In this document: positions 44,637-52,876 of the stretch, piece after piece | Numbering within the stretch: the first letter of the stretch is position 1 | Layout of the letters: the number at the start of each line of letters is the position of its first letter | Assembly (NCBI GenBank): GCA_023423535.1 | Contig: JAFAFL010000151.1 | Span: 3,644 to 67,643, forward strand | Source: Pseudomonadota bacterium | GTDB taxonomy: Bacteria; Myxococcota; Myxococcia; Myxococcales; Myxococcaceae | Length of the DNA: 64,000 bases | Reading direction: 5' to 3' | Position numbers and translations under genes: made by a program | Notes under the pieces: model-generated | What the model saw: only the letters and a program-made list of their open reading frames with translations | The model's database searches: none | What the model was told of the DNA's origin: nothing

Positions 44637-46244
44637 TCAGCGGTTCGGCGGACGCGGGATGTAGCTCACCTGAGGCCCCGACGAAGGCTGCCGCTTCGGC
44701 GCGCGCGCCTCCTGCTGCGGCTGGCCAACGTGACCACGCTCTCCGCCACGGCCACCGCCATGTGGACGACGCTGACCGTGCGTGTGCGACGACCGCGCCT
44801 GCTGTGAGTCAGTCGCCCGGGGCCCCGCGTTCGACGTCCGACCGTCCGCGTTCGACGTCCCCGGGCCTGCGTTCGACGTCCCCGGGCCTGCGTTCGCCGT
44901 CCGGGGGCCTGCGTTCGCCGTCCGCGGGCCTGCGTTCGACGTCCGCGGTCCTGCGTTCGGAGTCTGCAGGGCTGCGTTAGACGTCCGCCGGTCTGCGTTC
45001 GGCGTTCGCGGGCCTCCGTTAGACGTCCGCCGGTCTGCGTTAGATGTCCGCGGACCTGCGTTAGACGCCTGCGAGCCTGCGTTAGACGTCCGAGGGCCCG
45101 CGTTAGGCGTCCGCGGACCTGCGTTAGACGTCTGCGAGCCCGCGTTCGGCGTCCGTGGACCCGCGCTGGGCGCTCGCGCCTGTGCATTCTGCGGCCGGCC
45201 GGGGCCATTCGGGGGGCCACGACGAGGTCCACGTCCACGACCCTGCGGCGGTGCGTTCTTGTCAGCCCCTGCACCCGGCGGCTTCGAGCGGGCGCCTCCA
45301 CCCTGACGGAGGACGAGCGCCTCGAGCGCGCGCAGCTCGGCTTCGGCGGCATCGACTTCGGAGGAGGCGGTGGGAGCGGGCACGTGCTGGGCGGCGCTCT
45401 GCACGGCCCCAACGACATCCACCCGCTGCGGCTGGCTCCCGCGAGGCCCCTGTTGCCGCGCCCCCTGCTGCGGAGGCCTCGCGCGCTGGGGCGGCTGCGA
45501 CGACTGCTGAGACGGCACGAAGTCCGGCGTGAGGTCCCGGCGCAGGTACGCGTTCCAGATCTCCCGTGAGTCGCCGTGCATGGCGCGCAGCGACGGATCG
45601 ATCCCGGCGAAGAAGTTCAGGACGTTGTCGAGATCCCGCTTGAAGTACCTCTCCGCGTTGTTGTTGCGCGCGGCGGCGATGGTCTGGGGGAAGTCGATGA
45701 TCGTCGGCCCGTTCCAGGCCATGAGGATGTTGTAGGGGGAGAGGTCGCCGTGGATGAGGTCGGCGCACAGCATGGCCACGATCTGCGCGCGCAGGTCGAG
45801 GTACATCGCGCGGGCCTCTTCGGCGCTCTGGGGCGGGGCCTCGATGAGCCGCGGCGCGGGATGGCCGGCGGGGTCGATGACCAGCTCCATGAGGAGGATG
45901 CCCTCGTAGAACATCACCGGCGTGGGGACGCGGACCCCGAGCGCGTGCAGCTTGAAGAGGCTGTCCGCCTCCGCCGAACGCCAGGCCTCTTCGGCGGCGG
46001 CCTGTCCGAACTTCGTGCCCTTCGCCATCGCCCGGCGGGTGCGCGAGTTCCGCACGTCGCGGCCCTCGCGGTAGCCGGCGTTGTTGGCGAAGTTTCGCTG
46101 GTGCCGCTCCTTGTAGACCTTCGCGGCCACGACCTCACCGGCGTGCTGAACGAGCCACACCTCGGCCTCCTTGCCGCTCTTGAGCTGCCCGAGGACGGCC
46201 TCGAGGACGCCATCTTGAATGAGGGGTTCCAGCGCTTCAGACAT
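44637..46244 (-). CDS. RIO-family atypical protein kinase with long repeat tail
   Basis: 535 aa from the ATG at 46244. The kinase domain (about residues 1-220) is RIO1-type: KSGKEAEVWLVQHAGEVVAAKVYKE (nucleotide loop and Lys), LIHGDLSPYNILM (catalytic Asp and Asn) and TIIDFPQTI (metal Asp). After it comes a long low-complexity region. A Pro/Gln/Arg stretch leads to 17 copies of a 7-residue N-A-G-P-R-T-S unit (about 360-478), then Gly/Arg-rich tail and Pro-Arg. The repeat is probably a disordered linker. Its DNA is a 21-bp minisatellite. Confidence 0.85.
   Translation of the reverse strand: MSEALEPLIQDGVLEAVLGQLKSGKEAEVWLVQHAGEVVAAKVYKERHQRNFANNAGYREGRDVRNSRTRRAMAKGTKFGQAAAEEAWRSAEADSLFKLHALGVRVPTPVMFYEGILLMELVIDPAGHPAPRLIEAPPQSAEEARAMYLDLRAQIVAMLCADLIHGDLSPYNILMAWNGPTIIDFPQTIAAARNNNAERYFKRDLDNVLNFFAGIDPSLRAMHGDSREIWNAYLRRDLTPDFVPSQQSSQPPQRARPPQQGARQQGPRGSQPQRVDVVGAVQSAAQHVPAPTASSEVDAAEAELRALEALVLRQGGGARSKPPGAGADKNAPPQGRGRGPRRGPPNGPGRPQNAQARAPSAGPRTPNAGSQTSNAGPRTPNAGPRTSNAGSQASNAGPRTSNADRRTSNGGPRTPNADRRTSNAALQTPNAGPRTSNAGPRTANAGPRTANAGPGTSNAGPGTSNADGRTSNAGPRATDSQQARSSHTHGQRRPHGGGRGGERGHVGQPQQEARAPKRQPSSGPQVSYIPRPPNR
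44811..45167. repeat. 17 x 21-bp minisatellite inside the RIO kinase gene
   Basis: Seventeen in-frame 21-bp units, each coding for a 7-residue NAGPRTS-like heptapeptide, fill exactly 357 bp. Units differ at a few positions (for example NAGSQTS, NADRRTS, NAALQTP) but keep the frame. Copy number is likely to vary between strains by slippage. Confidence 0.85.
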
Positions 46245-46325
46245 TTCGGTCGCGGCCGCATTATCACCGCTCGGCCCTCGGCGCACCACGGACGGCTCCA
46301 CGGCCGCCTGCTCACCGGGAAGCGG

Positions 46326-46331
46326 TAGGGT
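46326..46331 (+). promoter_or_regulatory. Putative -10 box (TAGGGT), leaderless start
   Basis: TAGGGT ends 6 nt before the GTG at 46338; no Shine-Dalgarno. Confidence 0.35.
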
Positions 46332-46337
46332 GCGCGC

Positions 46338-47909
46338 GTGCGCCTGCTGCTCCCCGTCGCCTGCCTGCTGGTCTCGCTCCCCGCTTTCTCCGCATCCCGG
46401 GTGCTGGAGGGCGAGGCGCCGGAGGAGGGCGGCGACTACTTCCACCTCGACTTCGAGGTCCCCGCGGGCACGCGCGAGATCGAGATCCGCCACGAGTCGC
46501 TCTCCTCGGCGAACGTGCTCGACTGGGGCCTGCGCGATCCGCAGCGCTTCCGAGGCTGGGGCGGCGGCAACCCGGAGGCGATCGTCATTGGCGAGAGTGC
46601 CGCGTCGCGGAGCTATCTGCCGGGCCCGCTGCCCGAAGGCACCTGGCGGATAGTCGTGGGCAAGGCGCTCATCCGCGAGCGGCCTGCGCGCTACCGGGTG
46701 GAGATTGTGCTCCGCGATGCGCCGACGCTGCCGCCGCAAGGGGAGCGGACGGCCTATCGACACGCAGAGCCGCTGTCGCGAGAGCGTCGCTGGTACGCGG
46801 GCGACTTCCACGTGCACTCGATGGAGAGCGGCGATGCGCGTCCGACGCTCGATGCGGTGGCTGTCTTCGCGCGCGAGCGGGGCATGGACTTCGTGGCGCT
46901 CAGCGATCACAACACCACCGCGCAGCTCGACTTCATGCCGGCGGTGCAGGCCCGTCATCCGGCGCTGCTGCTGGTGCCGAGCGTGGAGTTCACCACCGTC
47001 CGCGGCCACGCCAACGCGTTCGGAGCGACGCAGTACGTGGACCACCGGATCGGCTTCGAGGGCCGCACGCTCGCGCAGGCGGTGGAGGAGTTCCGGGCGC
47101 AGGACGCGCTCTTCACGATCAATCACCCGACGATCGACATCGGCACCGGATGCATCGGCTGCGCGTGGGAGTGGCCGGTGCCGCGCAAGGGCGTGGCGGC
47201 GGTGGAGATCGGCATCGGCGGCTGGGACGGCACCGGCGCGCTCTTCAGCGAGTCGTCGATCGCGTGGTGGGACCGGTTGCTCGACAAGGGCCTGCACCTC
47301 GCGGCGGTGGGCGGGAGCGACGACCACCGCGCCGGCGTGAACCTCAACCAGACGCAGACCCCCATCGGCAGTCCGACGACGATGGTGCTCGCCGACGAGC
47401 TGTCGGTGCCCGCGCTCGTCGCTGCGGTGCGCGCGGGGAGGACCGTGGTGAAGCTGCGGGGGCCGGACGATCCGATGGTGGAGCTCGACGTCGCAGAGCG
47501 TGACGCGCTTCGCGTGGAGGGAGACACGGTCGTCGCGGAAGAGGCCCGCTTCACCGCGCGCGTCACCGGCGGGAAGGGCAACGTGCTTCGCTTCGTGCAG
47601 GACGGGCTCGTCGTCGCGACCGTGCCGGTGGACGCGGATCCCTTCGAGCATTCGCACCTTCTCACTGCGCCGGCGCGCGGGGAGACGCGGCTGCGCGCGG
47701 AGGTTGTCGTCGCCAGCCGCCCGAGGACCGTCACCAGCCACCTGTGGCTCGCGCGCACCTTCCCGCCCGAGCCCGCGGAGGAGGTGCTGCGGACGCAGCC
47801 GCTGCCCTCGTCGTGCGCGGTCGCGGGAGCGGGCTCACTCGCCGCGGCGGCGCTCGTGCTGCTGGGGATGCTGCGGCATCGAAGAGGGCAACCTGGAGTG
47901 AAGCCATGA
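46338..47909 (+). CDS. CehA/McbA-type PHP metallohydrolase, membrane-anchored
   Basis: 523 aa, GTG start. Signal peptide (LLLPVACLLVSLPAFS), then a ~120-residue N-terminal domain, then a PHP phosphoesterase-type domain: YAGDFHVHSMESG (HxH), FVALSDHNTT, HPTIDIG, and VGGSDDHRAG (metal ligands). A C-terminal Cys, hydrophobic helix and Arg cluster (SSCAVAGAG...LLGMLRHRR) resembles a MYXO-CTERM tail. CehA/McbA members hydrolyse aromatic carbamates or phosphoesters, but substrate is unknown. The stop overlaps the next gene start by 4 bp (ATGA). Confidence 0.82.
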   Translation: MRLLLPVACLLVSLPAFSASRVLEGEAPEEGGDYFHLDFEVPAGTREIEIRHESLSSANVLDWGLRDPQRFRGWGGGNPEAIVIGESAASRSYLPGPLPEGTWRIVVGKALIRERPARYRVEIVLRDAPTLPPQGERTAYRHAEPLSRERRWYAGDFHVHSMESGDARPTLDAVAVFARERGMDFVALSDHNTTAQLDFMPAVQARHPALLLVPSVEFTTVRGHANAFGATQYVDHRIGFEGRTLAQAVEEFRAQDALFTINHPTIDIGTGCIGCAWEWPVPRKGVAAVEIGIGGWDGTGALFSESSIAWWDRLLDKGLHLAAVGGSDDHRAGVNLNQTQTPIGSPTTMVLADELSVPALVAAVRAGRTVVKLRGPDDPMVELDVAERDALRVEGDTVVAEEARFTARVTGGKGNVLRFVQDGLVVATVPVDADPFEHSHLLTAPARGETRLRAEVVVASRPRTVTSHLWLARTFPPEPAEEVLRTQPLPSSCAVAGAGSLAAAALVLLGMLRHRRGQPGVKP

Positions 47910-48391
47910 GCCAGAAGACGTCAGCGCACCCGATTCGCCCGCTCACCGCGAAGGACCGCATCGTCGTCGAGCGGCTGCGGAAGCTGTGCCTCTCGTTCCC
48001 CGAAGCGAATGAACGGACCTCGCATGGCGAGCCGACGTGGTTCGCGGGGAAGGGGAAGGTCTTCGCCACGCTCGACAACCACCACCACGGCGCGGAGCAT
48101 CTGTCGGTGTGGCTGCCGCAGCCGCCGGGTGTGCAGGAGGAACTCCTCCAGCTTTCGCCCGAGCGCTTCTTCCGGCCGCCCTACGTGGGCGCCAGCGGGT
48201 GGGTGGGGATCGTCCTCGATCAGGGGCCGGATTGGCCCCTGGTGGAGCGGCTGGTGGAGGACGCGTTCCGGCACGTGGCCACGCAGAAGCTCCGGCGCGC
48301 GCTGGAGGAACGTGCGGCTACTCCGCCCTCTTCACCACCGACCGGCACCGTCCGCAGAAGGTCTCCTGCGTCCCGTCCAGCGAAGAGATGA
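47906..48391 (+). CDS. MmcQ/YjbR-family protein
   Basis: 161 aa. MmcQ/YjbR fold seen from LRKLCLSFPEANERTSHGEPTWFAGKGKVFATL and the middle strand VWLPQPPGVQEELL, and the GWVGIVLD...DWPLVERLVEDAFRHVA helix. These small DNA-binding-like proteins are of unknown function. Translation is coupled to the upstream metallohydrolase (ATGA overlap). The last 74 bp are antisense to the end of the archaemetzincin gene. Confidence 0.78.
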   Translation: MSQKTSAHPIRPLTAKDRIVVERLRKLCLSFPEANERTSHGEPTWFAGKGKVFATLDNHHHGAEHLSVWLPQPPGVQEELLQLSPERFFRPPYVGASGWVGIVLDQGPDWPLVERLVEDAFRHVATQKLRRALEERAATPPSSPPTGTVRRRSPASRPAKR

Positions 48392-48962
48392 GCTTCCCGC
48401 GCGCATCCCGCATCACGCACGCGAACACGTCGCAGTGATCGAGTCCGAGCGTGTGTCCCAGCTCGTGCACCGCGAGCTTGCGCAGGCGCTCGTCGAGCTT
48501 CGCGCGCTCCGGGCTGTGACGGCGGATGAGGAAGGTGGAGACCACGCAGGTTCGGCCGCCGATGATCCCCAGCCCGCCGATCCCCCAGTCCTCGATCTTC
48601 TCCTTCGTGGTCGAGATCTCCGCTTCGGTCACCAGCACCGCCTTCCACGCGCCCTCGGGGAAGTCCCGTTCGACCGAACGCAGGAGCTTCTCTGCCCGCC
48701 ACCGTTTGCGCGGCGCCCAGTAGGCGTCGGGCGGTAGCTCGCGCGAGGGCTCGATGCGCGTGTCCGCGTCGTACGCACCGCGGAGTGCTTCGGCCACCAG
48801 CGCGAGCCGCTGCGCATCGACCTTGCCCATCGGCACGACCGCGATCACCCGGCGGGGCTCGCCGGCCCAGGCGGGCTGACAGCCACAGGTGAGTGAGAGC
48901 AGCGCGGCCGCGAGGAGACAGGCGCGGCCCGGCGACCACGAACGGGCGGGGAGGGCGGTCAT
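48318..48962 (-). CDS. Archaemetzincin-type zinc metalloprotease lipoprotein
   Basis: 214 aa. Signal peptide of lipoprotein type (LLSLTCGC). Family-defining motif: HELGHTLGLDHC (166-177), a spaced Cys pair CDVFACVM with the Met-turn, and a C-terminal CGRC (203-206), i.e. the extra Cys ligands of archaemetzincin (M54). Archaemetzincins are known mainly in archaea and vertebrates, with bacterial examples. The lipobox places this one on the cell surface. The 3' end overlaps the MmcQ gene by 74 bp on the other strand. Confidence 0.85.
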   Translation of the reverse strand: MTALPARSWSPGRACLLAAALLSLTCGCQPAWAGEPRRVIAVVPMGKVDAQRLALVAEALRGAYDADTRIEPSRELPPDAYWAPRKRWRAEKLLRSVERDFPEGAWKAVLVTEAEISTTKEKIEDWGIGGLGIIGGRTCVVSTFLIRRHSPERAKLDERLRKLAVHELGHTLGLDHCDVFACVMRDARGKLISSLDGTQETFCGRCRSVVKRAE

Positions 48963-49037
48963 GCTCCGCTCTCGCTGCACGAGTGGTGCCGTGCGATAAC
49001 GCGCGGTCATTTCCGGCAATTTCAGCGAGGACGTCAC

Positions 49038-51878
49038 GTGTTCCGGTTGACCTGCATTCCTTCGATCTCCCTCGGCGCACTGCTCCTCACCGCCGCCGTC
49101 GCGCACGCGGGCACGCCGCTCGAGCCCGGCTTCACCGAGACGCAGTTCGTCGCGAGCAACAACATCGGCAACGCCACGCGGCTTGGCTGGGCGCCGGATG
49201 GCTCGAACCGCCTCTTCGTCACGCGTCAGAATGGCGAGGTGCGCGTGGTGAAGAACGGCGCCGTGCTCGCGACGCCCTTCGCGACGATCTCGCCCATCTC
49301 CACTTCGGGTGAGTCCGGCCTGCTCGGCATGGCGTTCGACCCGGACTTCATCGCCAACCGCTACGTGTACTTCTTCGTCACGGTCAGCGCCTCCGAGCAG
49401 CAAATCATCCGCTACACGGACGTGAACGACGTCGGGCAGAACAAGACGACGATCGTCGGAGGGCTGCCCAACGCGAGCGGCATCCACGTCGGCGGCGGCC
49501 TCGCCACCTCGCCGGACGGGCACCTCTTCTGGGCCATCGGCGACAACTTCAACCCGAAGACCGGCGTGGATTCGAACCTCACCTCGCTGGCCTCGAAGGT
49601 CGGGCGCGCGAGGCTCAACGGCACGGTGCCCAACGACAACCCGTTCAACGACGGCGTGGGTCCGAACAACGACTACGTCTGGGCGCGCGGCTTCCGGAAC
49701 CCGTACTCGGTGCGCTGGAACCCCTTCACCAACCGGCTCTGGGTCAGCTCCTGCGGCGACCGCTACGAGCAGCTCTGGACGCTCAGCGCCGGCGACCACG
49801 CGGGCTGGGACGACTGGGAGGCGAACCAGCCGCCGGGCTTCGTGCGGCCGGTGTTCAAGTACCGCACGGGCGGGACGGACTCGCGCACCGTGGTCAGCGC
49901 GACGCGGACGAATGGCGTCACCACCTTCACGCTCGACGGCACCGGAGGTCAGGGCAACGTGGGCTGGTTCAGCCCCGGCGAGCGCGTGACCATCAGCGGC
50001 TCGTCCAACGCGAGCTTCAACGGCACCTTCTACGCGGGCGCGCATCCCACCTGGACGAGCTTCACCGTGCCGCAGCCGGGCCCCGACGGCACGGGCACCG
50101 GCGGCACCATCACCACCCAGTCGTACGGCAACTGCGTCACCGGCGGCGGCTTCTACGACGGCACGCTCTTTCCGCCGGCGTATCGCGGCAACTACTTCGC
50201 GGCGGATTTCGTGGCCGGAAGGCTCACGCGCGTGGCGGCGAACGCGAGCAGCGTGGTCACCCGCGCGGACCGCTTCCTCGACGGACTGCCCGGCGCCATC
50301 GACGTCGCCACAGGACCGGACGCCGCGCTCTACTACCTCAGCCGCAACAGCTACGGCGTCGTGTACCGGCTCTCGTACGGGCACACCGCGCAGGCGATCG
50401 CGCTCACGCCCACGAACCTCAACCTGCGCGAGGGCTCGACCGGCGTGGTCACCGTGAGGCTCGCGGTGCAGCCTTCGGCAAACGTGACCGTCAACGCGGC
50501 GGTCACCGGCAGCAGCAGCGTCACGGTCTCGCCGCCGCAGCTCACCTTCACCGCGCAGAACTGGCAGACGCCGCAGGTGCTCACCGTCATCTCCGCGCAG
50601 GACGCGGACTCGAACAACGAGCAGGCAACGCTCACGCTCTCCAGCAGTGCGGCCTCGAGCGAGCCGGTCACCGTGCGCGTCTTCGACGACGACGGGCAGG
50701 GCTTCGTCGTCTCCACCACCGCGCTCACGATCACCGAGGGCCAGACCGGCACCTTCACCGTGCGGCTCTCGCAGGCGCCCTCCGCCAACGTCACCGTCAC
50801 CTCCGCGCGCACCGCGGGCGACCCGTCGGTCTCCGTCACCGGTGGCGGCTCGCTGACCTTCACCCCGCAGAACTTCGCCACGCCGCAGACGGTGACGGTC
50901 ACTGCCGCCGCGGATGCGGACTTCACCACCGACCAGGCCACGATCACGGTCAGCGCGCCGGGCTACACGTCTCGCGACGTGGAGATCACCGCGACGGACG
51001 TGGATGGCTCTCCGCCGGCGATCACCTCCATGCCGCCGCTCACCGCGGTGGCCGGCGCGACCTGGCGCTACACCGTCACCGTGTCGGGCAACCCGTCGCC
51101 CGGGCTCTCGCTGCAGAACGCGCCGCAGGGCATGACGCTGGATGCGCCGAGCCGCACGCTGCAGTGGACGCCCACCGCGCCGGGCACCGGCAACGTCTCC
51201 ATCGTCGCTTCGAACGGGCAGCTGCCGAACGCGACGCAGAGCTTCGCGGTCACCGTCAGCGCGGACATGCCGCCCACCGCGCAGCTCACGCTGCCCATGG
51301 AGGGCGACACCGTGTCCGGCACCGAGGCCGAGTTCTTCGGCGACGGCTTCGACGACGTGGGCACCGTGCGCGGCGACTTCTACGTGGACGACACGCTCGT
51401 GTTCACCGACACCACGCCGGGCGGGCACTACCACGTCAACGGCGAGCACCAGCGCTGGGACACCACGCTGCTCAGCGACGGGCCGCACACCGTGCGACTG
51501 GTGGTGACGGACACCGCGGGCCAGACCGACTCGGTCGAGGTCAACGTGATCGTCGCCAATGGCACCGGGACCGATGCGGGGATGGGCGACGACGCGGGCA
51601 TGGGCGGCGACGACGCGGGCACCGACGCGGGGATGACAGGCGACGACGGCGGGATGACGGCTGAGGACGCGGGGACGATGCCGGACGACGCGGGCGTGAC
51701 GGACGATGCCGGGACCGTCACCGATGGCGGCGGCGGGCCGAAGGGCGAGCCTCCGGCGGTCACCGGTTCCTGCGGCTGCGCGAGCGGCGCGGAGGGAGGC
51801 GCCGGGTTGATGTTCACGCTGGTGCTCGGTGCGGGCGTGCTCGTGCGGCGGCCGCGGTCGCGCCGCGCGTGCGCGTAG
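49038..51878 (+). CDS. Sugar-dehydrogenase-like surface protein with MYXO-CTERM tail
   Basis: 946 aa, GTG start. Signal peptide, then a glucose/sorbosone dehydrogenase (soluble PQQ) propeller (about 30-460) with GESGLLGMAFDPDF, NASGIHVGGGLATSPDGHLF and YVWARGFRNPYSVRW. Next come Calx-beta/Ig-like domains (about 465-650), a putative-Ig domain and a big-7-like module, followed by a ~70-residue Asp-Ala-Gly/Met low-complexity run. The end shows GSCGCASGAEGGAG, a hydrophobic helix and RRPRSRR, the tripartite MYXO-CTERM sorting tail processed by a myxosortase. Whether the PQQ site is active is unclear. Confidence 0.88.
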   Translation: MFRLTCIPSISLGALLLTAAVAHAGTPLEPGFTETQFVASNNIGNATRLGWAPDGSNRLFVTRQNGEVRVVKNGAVLATPFATISPISTSGESGLLGMAFDPDFIANRYVYFFVTVSASEQQIIRYTDVNDVGQNKTTIVGGLPNASGIHVGGGLATSPDGHLFWAIGDNFNPKTGVDSNLTSLASKVGRARLNGTVPNDNPFNDGVGPNNDYVWARGFRNPYSVRWNPFTNRLWVSSCGDRYEQLWTLSAGDHAGWDDWEANQPPGFVRPVFKYRTGGTDSRTVVSATRTNGVTTFTLDGTGGQGNVGWFSPGERVTISGSSNASFNGTFYAGAHPTWTSFTVPQPGPDGTGTGGTITTQSYGNCVTGGGFYDGTLFPPAYRGNYFAADFVAGRLTRVAANASSVVTRADRFLDGLPGAIDVATGPDAALYYLSRNSYGVVYRLSYGHTAQAIALTPTNLNLREGSTGVVTVRLAVQPSANVTVNAAVTGSSSVTVSPPQLTFTAQNWQTPQVLTVISAQDADSNNEQATLTLSSSAASSEPVTVRVFDDDGQGFVVSTTALTITEGQTGTFTVRLSQAPSANVTVTSARTAGDPSVSVTGGGSLTFTPQNFATPQTVTVTAAADADFTTDQATITVSAPGYTSRDVEITATDVDGSPPAITSMPPLTAVAGATWRYTVTVSGNPSPGLSLQNAPQGMTLDAPSRTLQWTPTAPGTGNVSIVASNGQLPNATQSFAVTVSADMPPTAQLTLPMEGDTVSGTEAEFFGDGFDDVGTVRGDFYVDDTLVFTDTTPGGHYHVNGEHQRWDTTLLSDGPHTVRLVVTDTAGQTDSVEVNVIVANGTGTDAGMGDDAGMGGDDAGTDAGMTGDDGGMTAEDAGTMPDDAGVTDDAGTVTDGGGGPKGEPPAVTGSCGCASGAEGGAGLMFTLVLGAGVLVRRPRSRRACA

Positions 51879-51887
51879 GCCCCGGGA

Positions 51888-52313
51888 TCAGGGCAGCTCG
51901 ACGAGGGTCCAGTACTTGTTCATCGTGGCCATGAGGTCCACGAAGTTGGTGAAGGTGACCGGCTTGAGCAGGTAGCCGGCCACGTTCAGCTTCCAGGCCT
52001 CGACCTTGTCGCGCTCGTCGGCGGAGGTGGTCAGCACCACCACGCTGAGGGTGGAGAGGTCGGGGTCGCTGCGCACCGCTCGCAGGAACTCGATGCCGTT
52101 CATCTTCGGCATGTTGAGGTCGAGCAGCACCAGGCGCCGCTCGCGCGGGAACGTTCCGGAGCGGAGGACCTCCAGCGCCTCGAGGCCGTTCTGCGCCACG
52201 TGCAGCGGGTTGGTGATCTTCCCCTTCTGGAAGGCGCGGCGGACGTTCATCACGTCCACCTCGTCGTCCTCCACGAGCAGGATGTTGAGGATGCGGTCGG
52301 TCGGTTCGCTCAC
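51888..52313 (-). CDS. Single-domain response regulator (Rcp1-like)
   Basis: 141 aa from the GTG at 52313; a longer ATG-start frame adds only low-complexity residues. Receiver domain: VEDDEVD acidic pocket, phospho-acceptor Asp in LVLLDLNMPKMNG, Thr in VVLTTSADE, and Lys in LKPVTF. It has the insertion of the Rcp1/CheY-like group that signals to phytochrome-type kinases. No output domain. No partner kinase is adjacent; the kinase at 16 kb is distant. Confidence 0.88.
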   Translation of the reverse strand: MSEPTDRILNILLVEDDEVDVMNVRRAFQKGKITNPLHVAQNGLEALEVLRSGTFPRERRLVLLDLNMPKMNGIEFLRAVRSDPDLSTLSVVVLTTSADERDKVEAWKLNVAGYLLKPVTFTNFVDLMATMNKYWTLVELP

Positions 52314-52414
52314 GGGCGAGACCTTCGGGTATCGGGCGACGGGGTGCGACGCGGGTCGGTGCGGTGCGTCGGCCGGCTGACGATCCGGGCGTGCACTGTG
52401 CAAACCTCCCGGGC

Positions 52415-52876
52415 ATGGACGTGCCTACCGTGGCCGAAAGCGTGGGTGAGGGGCTCAACGCGCGAGGGCGGGCGCTGGCGGTCGTGCGCGTCTGCGTGGG
52501 CCTCACCTACTGCGTGTACGGCGTGCTCAAGCTGCTGCACATGCAGCGCTTCGACATCGTCGTGTCGGGGGAGATCACCCAGGTCCCGGGCAACGAGCTG
52601 TTCTGGTACTTCTTCGGCTACTCGCGGCCGTACCTCTGGTTCGTGGGCCTGACGCAGCTCGCGGGCGGCCTGATGATGGCGGCGCCGAAGACGCGACGCA
52701 TCGGCGCGCTGATGTGCCTCGTGCTCGGCGGCAACATCACGATCATGGACTTCGCCTGGGGCATCGGCTGGGTGAGCTGGTGGGCGCTCTTCCTCACCGT
52801 GTGCTGCATCGCGGTCGTCGCCGCGGAGTGGCGGGCGTATCGGCGCGCGCTGGCCGTGCTGCTCGAGCGGTCATAG
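52415..52876 (+). CDS. DoxX-like membrane protein
   Basis: 153 aa from the ATG at 52415. Four transmembrane helices. The first contains GLTYCVYGVLKLLHM and the next segments ...YSRPYLWFVGLTQLAGGLMM and RRIGALMCLVLGGN, typical of the DoxX/SURF4-like family. The last 6 bp overlap the end of the convergent TonB-receptor gene. Function not established. Confidence 0.75.
   Translation: MDVPTVAESVGEGLNARGRALAVVRVCVGLTYCVYGVLKLLHMQRFDIVVSGEITQVPGNELFWYFFGYSRPYLWFVGLTQLAGGLMMAAPKTRRIGALMCLVLGGNITIMDFAWGIGWVSWWALFLTVCCIAVVAAEWRAYRRALAVLLERS

Noticed and set aside
48318..51488. A 1,056-aa minus-strand frame through the sugar-dehydrogenase gene
   Set aside because: Only its last 214 residues form the archaemetzincin; the rest is the shadow of the plus-strand gene.
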